64,000 bases of DNA. Origin: Parietaria judaica. Lineage: Eukaryota > Streptophyta > Magnoliopsida > Rosales > Urticaceae. The position numbers and the translations under genes are program-made. Under the pieces are notes generated by a model. The model did not search any database. It saw nothing but the letters and a program-made list of their open reading frames with translations, and was not told the DNA's origin. Shown here piece after piece: positions 22,763 to 34,395 of this stretch; position 1 is the first letter of the stretch, and every line of letters starts with the position of its first letter. The stretch covers positions 32,292,555-32,356,554 of the forward strand of contig OX940870.1 in NCBI GenBank assembly GCA_954871525.1. The letters run 5' to 3'.

Positions 22763-25700
22763 CTAGTGACGAAAGATGACAATCGATGTTAGGACGATGA
22801 TGAAAACGAGTATGAGGATGGAAAGAAAAGAGCCGACGAGCGAGCCAGAGATACGCTGACAGAAGCTGTTGAACTGCGAGCAAAATGCAGGCCAATTGGC
22901 GCTTGAGTTGCCATAATGCGCGATGTACACGATTGAAGATGTTGCTGATGCCCCAGCCATTAAAAGAGCCATCATTACCTAAACTCACAAATTTGCACCT
23001 TAAAATCAGTAATCAAAATTATTTATAAGAAAATGTGCTCGGTCGAGTCAATTTAAAAAATAAAAATAAAAAACTAAAATATGAAATTAGGATCAAATTA
23101 ATCCTATAAATAAAATGTTGTTCTTTAAATTAGACTAATAATAAAATGTAATGGTGGCAAACAGACCTTAATATGACCCTAAAAAAAATAAAAAAAATCA
23201 GACAATTGCTGAAGAACTGTGAAATTATTTTCAGCATTGGATTGTGCTGGTCGTGTGCTAATTATGTATGGGATCCATCAAATTACTTTCGAAACAAACA
23301 TTTTGTTTATCATGTCTGTTTATATTTTTCATAGTATATTAACTAGTTTATTTAAAATGATGTAAACTTAAATATTAAAAAAGAAAAAAATAAATTTCTT
23401 TGCTGAAAATTCCAAAAAATATATAAATATATTAAACTCCACACCAAACATTTTTAAAGTATATTTTAATATGTATAAGTAAAAGAATTTAAAGCATGGG
23501 AGCTAGCTTTTAGAAATTATAATATAAATGAATACAGAACATATAATCAAATAAAAATAGAGAAAATTAAATTTTGGTTCACATGTCAGATTTAAAAATA
23601 ATAATGTCTAAAATTAATATGACACCAATCTCGTATTTTCACGGAAAATAATTTATTTATTTATCAAGAAACCCGTTCAATATAAAGTAAAGTAAAGTAA
23701 AGTAATATATATATATAGAGAGGTGTCAAGTGGGCCGGGGTGGGCCAACCCGGCCCACAACCCGTTAAACCCGCATGTTAAACAGGGCGGGTTCGACCCG
23801 CCCCGTTCAATGTGCGGGGCGGGGCGGGGCGGGTTTTGGAAAAGGCATCAAGGCCCACCCCGGCCCATGAACCCGAACCCACAATGTCGCGGGGCAAGGC
23901 GGGGCGGGCTTTTTACGAGTCGATTTAGTGGGCTTTTACGAGTCGAGTTTAGTGGGCTTTTACGGGTCGAATTTGGTGGGCTTTTCATAAACCAAAACGG
24001 GTTGGATTTTTACGGAGAGTAAATACATGAATGAATGAATAACAAATTATAACTTGAAAGTATAGCATGAATGAATGTTGAATTGATTCATGAATTTCAA
24101 GATGTAAAGATTGAATAGTGAACATGAAAGTGAAAGTGAACAATAAAATGAGAATACGTGATTTTGAAATTAAATAGTGAATAATAAAATTAGAATAGTG
24201 AATAATGAACGTGACTAATAATTATAAATTCTAAAGTTGAAACTTGAAACTAATCAATTATAAAATCTAAATGAATATGTTAAAACGACAATAACATTTG
24301 AAAGCGACCAATACCAAAAAAATTAACAGTAAAACAAGTAAAAATATATGGTTTAAACTGGGCGGGGCGAGTTAGCCACGGGGCGGGCTTATGTGGGCTT
24401 CGGGGCGGGGCGGGGCGGGGCGGGTTTGGGGCGGGCCTAGAAAAGCATAACCCAGCCTGACCCTTTTGATAGGGGCGAGTCTAGCCCGGCCCACAAAAAA
24501 ATGGGGCGGGGCGGGGTGAACCCGCTTTTTTTACGAGTCGGGGCGGGTGGGCTTGGGCCGACCCGGCCCACTTGACACCTCTATATATATATATAAAAGG
24601 TTAATGGACGGATATGTGTCACCTCTGCACAACATTACTTTTGTTTTAATATATTTTTAATTGTCTATTTTATTTCTATTAACACTTTTTAAGAAATTGA
24701 ACAAGATTGAACGGACGGAATTACTGGTTTAACAAATTTCGGTACTTTTTCCATCATATATAGTTTACACCGAGACGAGTTAACTATAACTTTAGTATTT
24801 TTACTGCTATTATTCCTGATATAATATAGTTTATCAAATTACCATGTCGCAGATGACCAACAGGATCCTAGTCTTGACCGCCGAGCTCTTGAGAATGTGG
24901 AAAAAAGAGACGCACAGTGACACCAAAAGATAGCCACACACAATGGAGTTGGCTATCACAAAGAACCTGCACCAATGTAACATATATCATGATATCAATA
25001 TAATAAAAAAACGTGAAAATTAAAACCAATAAAAAAATATTATTCTTATTGAATAAATTCGATAGATATCTTTTAATATTGTTTTGTAGTGTCTTGCTTT
25101 ATTAGGCATTTTGGTTTCAGTATATAATAAATAGTCTATCTAATATAAAAGGAAAAATACATTTTTCAATTCTTATATAAAGTCAATAATATTATTAATA
25201 TAACATAACAAATTTATCCTTAATAAACTAACGTGAATGTTACTGGTATTTTTAGTGTAAAAAATTATAAGAGAAGATTAATTTATCAAATTTATAATTA
25301 ATATTACATAATTTGATTCAACGTCTGGCACACGCTCGTAGTGTGAAAAGTGACGTACAATGACTCATGCAGTCGCGCCGGCCGCGCAGACAATATATTA
25401 ATTGCTCAAGGGCTCAGCAATGTAATTATTAATTACTCAAAGGACCTTACACCCTCCTATAAATAGGAGCTTCATTTTAATCGAAACGGTAAGTCGTTCA
25501 AACACGAAACAATTCACTAAAACGCTCTCTAAAGCGATAAACCTCCATTTTCCGTTCTATTAAATATCCCGACTTAAATACCTGACTAATATTGAGCGTC
25601 GGAGGTGAATAGGGAGGTACCCCCTCCCGTTCCCCTGACCGGGTTTTTTCTATTTCTACAGAGGGATAAGCTGGCTAGAGCGGAAGCGCTGCCTGGTTGT

Positions 25701-25959
25701 TGACCTGCCCTACAGAGGTTCCGGTTCTCTGCGGTCGTCGACCTATATCCCGAGTCTTAGGACTTTACGGTAACAGGTCGGAGGACCCGGTTCCGGTCTG
25801 ACGATAAGCAGAGGGTCCGACTTACAGGATTCCAGAGTCGAAGCTCCAAGCCCAAGAAAGTTCAATCAACGGCATTGGCCCGACCCAAATTTAGTACTTG
25901 AGCCGCTTTAGTGTTGATCCATTTTTCGGCATTGACAGTGAACAACGATATTTATCAAT

Positions 25960-25990
<31 letters not shown>

Positions 25991-26391
25991 GGGAAAACGC
26001 TAACATCTAAAATTATTCAACGAATTGCACTAATAAACAAAGTTAAGAAGTGGTTTCTTTCAATTAATCATTGATAATTGAATTATCAATGGACAATGAA
26101 CTACTTGTCAAATATCATTTTTTCTAGACCGAATACGTCAAGGCTATAATAACTTTGTACAACTCACGTAAAAGTTGGAAGGTCTTTGTAGACAGCTTTA
26201 AAGCGCACGAAGCGAGACGCAAACGGAAGCGTTTGCTTAGTGGTGCCCATGGCTACGGCGCTTGCTAGGGTTCCGACAGCGGCGGCGACTCTTAGAATGA
26301 AGTCTAACACACACAGAGCTTTGCTCACACTTCTGCCTCGAGTTTGGCTCTTGTAGTACTCTTCACCGGCTTCAACACTTTGTGCCTTCAT
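22763..26391 (-). CDS. Casparian-strip membrane protein (CASP) family protein, copy B
   Basis: Three exons on the minus strand: 26168-26391, 24843-24966 and 22763-22978. Splice phases are identical to copy A and the product is 187 residues. The sequence is close to copy A throughout: [106 protein letters not shown] and a C-terminal FRH. The conserved Arg in TM1 and Asp in TM3 are kept. An in-frame ATG 36 bases upstream (26425-26427) exists, but the start at 26391 matches copy A. Both introns are longer than in copy A (1.20 and 1.86 kb) because of inserted repeats. Tandem orientation and shared upstream DNA show local gene duplication. Confidence 0.9.
23719..24582. mobile_element. GC-rich hAT-like non-autonomous element in intron 2 of CASP copy B
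   Basis: Inverted termini AGAGGTGTCAAGTGGGCCGG at the left and its complement ending GGCCCACTTGACACCTCT at the right, set within TA-rich target sequence. Subterminal regions are runs of GGGGC at both ends, and the middle is AT-rich. The AGAGGTGTCAA(G/A)TGGGCCGG terminus is a familiar plant hAT-MITE type. TATATATA on both sides could be the 8-bp duplication, but the microsatellite hides it. No transposase frame. Confidence 0.75.
25330..25945. mobile_element. LTR-like insertion in intron 1 of CASP copy B (uncertain)
   Basis: A GC-balanced block in an AT-rich intron, with a clear TATAAATA core (25458-25465) followed by a leader-like AACGGTAAGTCGTTC and then GC-rich non-coding DNA. This resembles a solo LTR or TRIM, read on the plus strand. 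Exact ends and target duplication were not found. It accounts for about half of the intron. Confidence 0.4.
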
Positions 26392-26424
26392 TTCCTTCTT
26401 TCTTTTTTCTTTTGAGTTAAGAAT

Positions 26425-26489
26425 CAATATATTTCGTTATGTTGTTTTGCTCTCTCACTTCTCTTGATACTATAATTTAGTTGAACTGG

Positions 26490-26536
<47 letters not shown>

Positions 26537-26545
26537 CCATTTTGA
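26425..26545 (-). promoter_or_regulatory. Core promoter of CASP copy B with expanded TA repeat
   Basis: Where copy A has a normal TATA box, copy B has (TA)n from about 26492 to 26531, followed by TTTATACC. The flanking CTGGTCAT and surrounding phrases align with copy A. The TA tract could still provide TATA function or alter it. Confidence 0.5.
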
Positions 26546-26804
26546 AAAAAGAAAAAAAGATTAGGGTTGAGGTTTGAAACGCCAATCATAACCTTTCTTA
26601 GTGTGTTAGGTTTGCCATACGCTCCAATAGTTTTATCCTCAAGCAACTTGGTTATATTATTTTATTATATAGTTTAACACTGGCCAATTGAGCTAGGGCA
26701 ATAAAGATATATATACTTATATATATTACTGTAATTATTAAGATATCATATATTAATAATGCTAAATCCCACCTGCTCTACTAATGTTTCTTAAATCACA
26801 CGTG

Positions 26805-28393
26805 ATATCTATTTCTCTATATACAATGATAATGTAACATTAAGGAGTTATACTATTAAAATTTGAGAACATAGATATTTTAGTGTAAGTAAAGCGTAAA
26901 ATTATGAAATTTCGCCATCAAAATTTGACAGTTAGTGGATTTGAAGGCAACTTAGAGTGTTACGTTATAAACTTTTACTACTGAAATTTGAAAAAAGAAA
27001 TGTTAAAACCAAGAATATCGGGATGTCCCAGTTATCAAACCGGATCTTGACAGAGCTTAACATTCACCTGGCCGTTCTTGATTTTCAAAAGTATTAACTT
27101 TATTTTCGTCAATATAAGAATATACATTTGTTTAAGTTTTTTTTCTCTCTTCTCTCACCTCTTTTTCTCTCGCTTCTTTACTCTTTCTATTGGTTCCTCT
27201 CTTGTTTCATGTATTGAATGTTTTTCATCTCTCTTAAGTTGATACTTGATAATTGTACATTGGAACAATTTATTATATAATTCTATTTTTATGAATTGAA
27301 AGATGTCTTTCTTACGATCATTTTTATAATTGTACAATTTATTATATACATCATCTTTCCACCCACAATATATAGTACGAATTGAAATCTTTCTCCCGTG
27401 ATTCTTGGTTTCTCAAAAATTGGGATTATTCTAAACCAGGTCTATGATATGTTTTGACCTTTTATTTTTAAACTGGGACGAAAAGCTAAAATCTCGGTCC
27501 CATCCCCGATTTCACCTCTACTGAAAAGCTAAAATCTCGGTCTCATCCCGAGTTTCAACTCTACCGGAACATTAAGTTGGAAGACTACCTGAAATCAAAA
27601 TTTCAGCATAATGGGCTGCAACATGTCCCCCCATTAACACCATTTAAAGTCAATAGACAGAATTCCCATTCAAAAAAAAAAAAAAAAAAGTCAATCGACG
27701 GAATTTCAGGTCACTCTTGTTTTTGCAAGATTAAGAACTTACGCTTGCATTTCTAGACATTGAGGCTATGTAGCCCCAATTTACCCAATTATGGGAACTT
27801 CAGCTGTGATTTTCTTATTTAATAATATGTAAATGTTTAGGAAAACAAAATTGTTTTGATAAATAGAAAAATCCAAAAAGATTGGAGGCATAGACGTGTT
27901 GTACAAGTTATGACACAAGTTACGAGGGATAGTTGAGCATTTTGGAACTAATACCTTGAAATCCTACGTTTTGATCCCATGTAACACTAATAAAATTTGA
28001 AATAAAAAACTCACGAGCCATATAAAACAAAAAGACAAAAATAAAATAAAAATTATGCTGCTGCTATTTTATGTACTAATTGAAATCATTCTTGACGGTA
28101 AACCCATGTTTTGTTTAAAAGATATTTCATGTATATGGATAGGAGACGAAGATTTAATAAAGTTTTACAAAGTTATGGATTACTTTCTCGTTGTCAATTG
28201 CTATTAAAATGTAACTTATGATACTTTAACATGATTTGAAAGTAAATGAACGTCGAAGTAAACATTCAGATCCGGTTTTTAAGATGCGAGAGTGCTAAAA
28301 TAATCACCATCGTAACGAATCATGTTAAAGGTCTCACATGAAAAGAACAAAAGATTAATGAACACTGAATAAACTAAAAAAGGTCATGATACT
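26805..28393. other. AT-rich intergenic region
   Basis: No gene. A small duplicated phrase, GAAAAGCTAAAATCTCGGTC, occurs at about 27479 and 27522 with CATCCC(C/G)... after each. This resembles the CCGGT/GGGAC-rich interior of a decayed hAT-like element (27000-27570). Confidence 0.45.
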
Positions 28394-29039
28394 TGTAGAG
28401 GGCATTTTGCAACGCCTTACAGTCACAAGAATAATCAAAAGGAACACAAATAATTATGAACACGAATATTCTTGATTTATTATGATTCCGAGAGGACCCG
28501 GTTTCTTCCGTTTATTAGCATGGACAATCGAAGATTACACCCTCTAATCCTTGGGAAATTGAGAATACTATGAATAAGAAAACTCAAGAACACAAGAATA
28601 ATTCTCTCAAACTCACGATCGAATAATGTTGAATGTCTCTACAACGAGTTTACATGCATATTTATAGGCCTTAGGGTTTCTAGATTATTCCCACGAATTG
28701 TGCTAGGGTTTCCTTCTTTCTTGCTATGATTATTGTTGACCTTCTTTATTTGCGTTGGATATCCCATGAAATCCTCAACTGAATGAACCAATCTCCTTCC
28801 TTTTCGCGATCTCGAATGACTTCCTCTTTTAATTCGATTGGGTTTTCCCGATGAGACTCCTCTTCGATGAGCCTCTGTTCGATGCGCTCTCTTGTCGTGA
28901 TAAGGTCTTGCTTCCCGATAGGCTTTGATTCCCCTTAGGCTTCATCGCTATTGGGCCTCAAGCTACTCTATCATTTGATGGGCTTAGAATCTTCAAGTAA
29001 CCATCCCTCTATTCTTTATCGTTTGCATATTACACGACA
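28394..29039 (-). mobile_element. Possible solo LTR
   Basis: Read on the minus strand it starts TGTCGTGTAA and ends CCCTCTACA (TG...CA). A TATAAATATG core lies near 28660, followed by a transcript-like leader. A 5-bp duplication is not evident. TGTAGAGGG also recurs just outside the right end at 29047, so another boundary is possible. No coding sequence. Confidence 0.4.
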
Positions 29040-29054
29040 TCAGTGGTGTAGAGG

Positions 29055-31600
29055 GATGATTTGACAAAATCTGACCTTAACAATACTTATATTAGATAAT
29101 TCCTCTTAACAACGCAATTTAAATTAATCTACGCATCTAGAATATGTATACATATCCAATCAGTAAGACTGTTGTAAAATTGTAGAGCGTCATAATTATA
29201 TATAATATAAAAAATCTATCACGACTCTTCCTATGAACAGCTGACAACGCCAAAACACTAATGTCATAAGCATTTTTCAATATTCAATAGTATTTGAAAT
29301 GCAACTTATAACTAAATTCCATAATTGATAAGATAAAACATGGATTAGTGGATGCCATATGTATAGATAGACATGCATGTATTCTTATTATCTTACACGC
29401 TTAATCAAGTTTTTTTTTTATATATATATATATATAATGCGTGCTTTTCCTAGAATGCGCCAACTCTGTTATATATGATGTCTTGTTGTCTTGTTGTGAC
29501 ATGTATTTCAGTATTTGTTTAGTATTGATTATAAAGTAATATTTTCTTTGATAAATTTTAAAGTCATTTACGTAGATTACCTTGTGGGTTAGTAAATGTA
29601 TGTAGTGCCACAAGCGAGGAATTGGTCGGAACATTATTGAGAATGAAGTCACTAAATATTAGTGGTTTTGGTGTGTGTGTGTGACTGTGTGTGAATATAT
29701 AAAAAATATATATAATTATAAGTATCAACAAGTACAAGATTAACGATTGGAATGTGCATTATTTGATTAATCAAATTAATCATACACCTTCATTCAGGCT
29801 TCATATGATGAACTCGTTACTGTTGTCTTTTGTTTGGCAACTTGCTGCTATAGCCACCTTAAAAGCAGCTTTTAAAAGGTCTTTTCTTCTTACAATATTC
29901 TATCTGCAAACCAAGATTCTGTCCTTTATTGGTCTCAGCTCTTATTTATTTATTTATTTATTTATTTATTTCATACGTGATGGAATTATACACTCAAGCT
30001 GGCTAGCAAGTAGTTGGGCCCCACTCGCTCTCGCGAGCGCTCGTACCACGAAGCTCGCGTGCCCCTGAGTCGGGGTTTGAGTTTGACGCTTCGATTTTAC
30101 TTTTTATCATTTATAACTTTATTTTTTATGTCTCGCTGGGTGAAATCTTATCTTTACTAGTAAATCCTGTTTCTTTTTTAATTCGAAAATCTATTAATTC
30201 ATTCTCGGTTGAGATTTTACCATCTTAACTTTAATTGTTTTTTACTATTATTTTTTTTTCTTCAAATTTTACTTTAAGGATTTAAAATACACTCCTCCCT
30301 TAACCATCGTTGAAACCCAATCTTGAGTTTACTTTAAGGATTTAAAATACACCCCGCCCCAAGCTCGAGATTAAGAAGCCCAATCTTCTCTTGAGTTTGG
30401 GTAGGCTCCGAAAGGGCCGGTGAGCCCACCCAAATTTCATACTCTACTTTAAGCACCAATTCTGTTCGAATTCTATTGAGTAACTGAAACAAATTATAAT
30501 CGTTGAGAGTACTCAGCGCATGGATTGACCAAAATTTAATTTTGGAGGTGGGCTATAATTTTTCTATTTCTAATAGTCTATAATTTTTTTCTCTAACAAA
30601 TTTTGAATCATTTAAAAAAAATGATAAAATTCTTCTGAATACTTCAAAAGTAATTAGCATATATAATTTAGGAAAAGATAACTGACCTCGATCAAACTCT
30701 CATCCGAAGAGACCTTCATATTGCCATTTTTAATTTGATCATCAATATTGATCTTACACGTGAATAGGATATAGAGATGTAGCCAAAGACAACTTGCCGA
30801 TGCTTTGATTCCTTAAAAACTCATATGGCATAGTAAAATCTACCAAAATAGAAGGAGACAAACATAAATAAAAATAAAAATAAACACCTTTATAGCTTAG
30901 AAATATGAGCTTCACTTTCCGGCAAGTCATCCTTGGCTGCAACACATTGCCTCCAATTCCCATGCAAGATCTCAGATGAGATTTTAACCATCTAATTCCA
31001 AGCATTTTAATATCTATAAATATATACATATATATAGATATTAGTTTTGTTTATGATGTGATAAAATGTTTTGAAAAGTGGGGTAGAAATAAAAAGAACT
31101 CTGAAAGTGAAACCATTCGCATTACGTTTTAGATTTTAAAACACATATTTTGTTTTCCTTTTCTAATAATTTAATTGTAATATATAAGAACAACGAGATT
31201 CGATGTGAAACGGTGGCCTCACAAACCAATGCAAATCGAAGTCATGATATGCTGTAATAATAGCAATTGTTACCATATGTTACTCAATGTCTACCATTTT
31301 TATGTAAAATTGAAAGGAAAAAAACATCTTTATGTGATTATTTTGTGCATTACATAAGTCATAAGCCTAACGAAATCCCATCTTTATGCATATATATGTG
31401 TGATATAAACAAAATCAAATCATATTCTGGTAAGTTTGGTGGTTTTGATGTTTATTGAATGGTAAATTTACGTCCGCATGTTGATTCAATGATTCTGGTT
31501 TTGCATTGGAAGCATTAAAATATGATGTAAGTTGGAATGGAGCCACATGAATACTCTTGAAAATGGTTAAACGATGACATGGGTTTGGTGTAAATGATAT
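29055..31600. other. AT-rich intergenic region
   Basis: No supported gene. Contains a (TTTA)n run at about 29945-29971 and a short tandem duplication, TACTTTAAGGATTTAAAATACAC, split over 30270-30350. A minus-strand patch at 30880-31000 has a conserved-looking codon pattern, but I cannot name it. Confidence 0.4.
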
Positions 31601-31610
31601 GATTTTTTAT

Positions 31611-32564
31611 AGTAAATTGCGGCTAATGTATTCAATGTTTGTTTTTTTTACGGATTATGTACTCAATGTTTATTTTCAACGGCTAATGTATCTAAATTTT
31701 ATTCCGTTAGATATTTTTCCTGTTTTCCTTCACTTGACCGTTGGCCAATGATATGTACACTTTTCGTATTTTTGACATAAATCACCCATTTTTTCTCCAA
31801 ATTTTATGCACGACCTACAGTTAGAAAGATAAGAGATAGATCTACATCTTTGATATTTTAATTTTTATTATTCCAAAATTTAAATTAGAACGTAAAACCG
31901 GACATTAGTTGAATACAAAATTTTGTGTCGAGCTAATTTTAATATTCTTAATGACTTTTTATGATGAATTGTTAAACTACAAAGTTGTAGATAAATCTTT
32001 TATATTCCAACGATGGTTTATTTATAAATTTTGGACAAAAAGAGTGAGTTATGCAAAAAAAAAATATGAAAGATGTAATGTGAAAAAAGCTTTCGTGTTT
32101 TTTGTATAACTTGCTCATTTTTTGTCCAAAATTTATAAATAAACTATCGTTGGAAAGATAAAAGATTTATCTACAACATTTTAATTTTATATTCTATCAG
32201 AAAAAAAACATTATGTATATTAAACTTTGCTCGAAACAAATATTTTTGTATTAAACTAATGTTCAGTTTTACGTTGTAATTCAAAATTTCTTATGTTTTA
32301 CAAGTTTTTTACAAAACTTAAAACATAAGAGTTGTAGATCTATCTCTTGTCTTTCCAACGGTAGGTCGTGCATAAAATTTGGATAAAAAATGAGGAGTTA
32401 TGACAAAAATACAAAAAAATGTACATATCACTCGATGATGGTAATGACGGAAAACATGAAAAAATCTAACGGAATAATGTTTGGGTACATCAGCCGTCGA
32501 AAGTAAACATTGGGTACATAATCCGTAGAAAAATAAACATTAGGTACATTAGCCGCAATTTACC
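31611..32564. mobile_element. Foldback element: near-complete 0.95-kb palindrome
   Basis: The left arm starts GTAAATTGCGGCTAATGTA and the right arm ends TACATTAGCCGCAATTTAC. Matching continues inward through GGATTATGTAC(T/C)CAATGTTTA, TTCCGTTAGAT, CCAAATTTTATGCACGACCTAC, AGATAGATCTACA, GACATTAGTT(G/T)AATAC and AACGATGGTTTATTTATAAATTTTGG to a centre near 32080. The arms are about 470 bp. Flanks have ATTTTTTAT on the left and a T-run with TTTTTTTTAT on the right, so a 9-bp MULE-type duplication is possible but blurred. No protein is encoded. Confidence 0.8.
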
Positions 32565-32660
32565 TTTTTTTTATTTGCAATCTTAGCAAAGTATATTCCA
32601 ATCTTCTATATATATTAAAAGGAGGAAACAACAAGTGACATGACAAGTTGTGGTGAAGGT

Positions 32661-33210
32661 CAGGGGCGGATCCAAGGGGGCGGAGCGGGGGCGGCCGCCC
32701 CCACTTGGTCCGAGCACGTTAGTTTTATGTTTATTTATTCATATTATTATACTTTTGTATATGAATAATAAACATAGCATTTATAAACTAAATATCACCA
32801 CAGTGTAGTGGAGTTTTGTTATCCCTCCAAGTTATAGCACATGGTTCAATTATCAAACCCATCATATTTTTTGCAATTTTTTTAGCAACACTTTTTATGA
32901 TTATAATTTTTTTTATGGTATTTTGTATTTTACTTAATTATAGGTATACTAAAACGATTGCAACTTCAAACTAGAGAATAAAAATCACCAATCAATTTAA
33001 AACGTGCAAAGTTTTAAATATTAGAAAAAATATATATATTTATATTTTGAGAACATAACATGTAGATTTCTAATCATATAAAATAGAGATCCTAATGAAC
33101 TATTCTCTTTAACCAAAAGTTCATAAAAAATAGTTATAATATAATGTATAATAATAGTTTTAATGTCTCATTTTCGCCCCCACTTAGTCAGAGTTCTGGC
33201 TCCGCCCCTG
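32661..33210. mobile_element. Non-autonomous hAT element with perfect target duplication
   Basis: Termini CAGGGGCGGATCCAAG and CTGGCTCCGCCCCTG form inverted repeats. The 8-bp target duplication GTGAAGGT is exact at 32653-32660 and 33211-33218. Length 550 bp; the interior is AT-rich with GCCCCCACTT(G/A)GTC subterminal phrases at both ends. No transposase. Confidence 0.9.
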
Positions 33211-33429
33211 GTGAAGGTATTGAGATTTCAAATTTTCAAAAAATTTAGAATTTCTTTCATGTCATAGAATCAAGGCATTGAGATTCTCTATTTTCTTAGA
33301 ATTTTGTATTATTTTTTTGTGTGTTTACTTATTGCTCACTATTAAATGGTAGGTGTGTAATTGCATGCATTCATGCATTGTTAATTTTAAAAAGTGTAAC
33401 CTTTCCAATGCAATGAACAACAATTAATA

Positions 33430-33430
<1 letters not shown>

Positions 33431-33474
<44 letters not shown>
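33431..33474. repeat. (TA)n microsatellite
   Basis: About 22 TA dinucleotides, 55 bp before copia element 3. Confidence 0.95.
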
Positions 33475-33480
<6 letters not shown>

Positions 33481-33529
33481 AAGTCACGTATGGTTTAAAT
33501 TGCCCACTCCAATTTTCCTGATCATTTCT

Positions 33530-33743
33530 TATCAAGCGAGCAATTTCCCAATCGGGAGCGAGGAAGAAGATGAGAGAAAAAGTAGAGATTTTATTTAATC
33601 GAATGAAAAAATTACAAGGAAAAATGATTAGTTTATATGCTAATCACTGGCATCGAGTTTACTCATCAATAAAGCCGTTGGAGCTTTATATGGAAACTTT
33701 ATATTGGTTTGACAGCTCATAGCCTTTTATGAAGAGTGAAAAC
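33530..33743 (-). repeat. 3' LTR of element 3, first part
   Basis: 214 bp matching 46540-46753. It is broken at the AAAAC target site by element 2, and the remainder lies at 42066-42206. Confidence 0.93.
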
Positions 33744-34382
33744 TGTTGGTTATGCCCGAACCCGATATTGTATCTCTCGGGTTATCGGATATAGACCCGA
33801 TAACCATAACCGACATTATGGGCCCACACGGGCCCAAGTATAAATTATGATTCATAATTAATTAATTAATAAGAGATTAATTAATTCAAGATTGGGCTTT
33901 TAGAAATCCCAATGGGTGGGCTTTTAGAAAGCCCACTAGGTCATGACCATAGGGTATTATAAATACCCTAATATGACTCATAATTAAACACAACACACAA
34001 ACCCTAGCCTCCTAGAAATTCGAGCTCCCCTCCCTTGTGAGTCGAATTTTGTCTTGCTCCCCGGTTCAATCAACGGTTGATCATCTAAACACCGACAAGG
34101 ATCTAACCTATCCTCCGGGTGTTTTCCGGTCATCTAAGACGTTCCCGAGTGACGTGGTGGACGAAATAGAGGCGCAACACTTGAGGCGCTAAATCCTAAA
34201 TTCGGCAAGCTCCAAAATCAAAGGAATCGGCAGTTAATCGGTACAGTTGGCAAAAGTACCAAAGTTTGGTAACGATCTCTAAACGATATCTTAATTCTCG
34301 TAATTATTCTAGATATTTATTGTTCGATGATATCCCGTGATTTCTGCCTCGGGATTGAGAAAAGTCATCGAAAAACCCAACA
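33744..34382 (+). repeat. 5' LTR of element 2
   Basis: TGTTGG...CCAACA, 639 bp. It differs from the 3' LTR by a 4-base TTAA unit and scattered substitutions. The plus strand has TATAAATACCC near 33958, a likely TATA box. Confidence 0.95.
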
Positions 34383-34383
34383 G

Positions 34384-34395
34384 TGGTATCAGAGC
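34384..34395 (+). promoter_or_regulatory. Primer binding site (tRNA-iMet) of element 2
   Basis: TGGTATCAGAGC one base after the 5' LTR, identical to element 1. Confidence 0.93.

Noticed and set aside
26392..26427. Upstream ATG of CASP copy B giving 12 extra residues
   Set aside because: The extra residues are Lys-rich, absent from copy A, and the shared MKAQ start is the better choice.
30754..31029. 91-codon minus-strand ORF with Cys and basic residues
   Set aside because: Codon pattern is faintly gene-like, but I recognise no family and no neighbouring exon.
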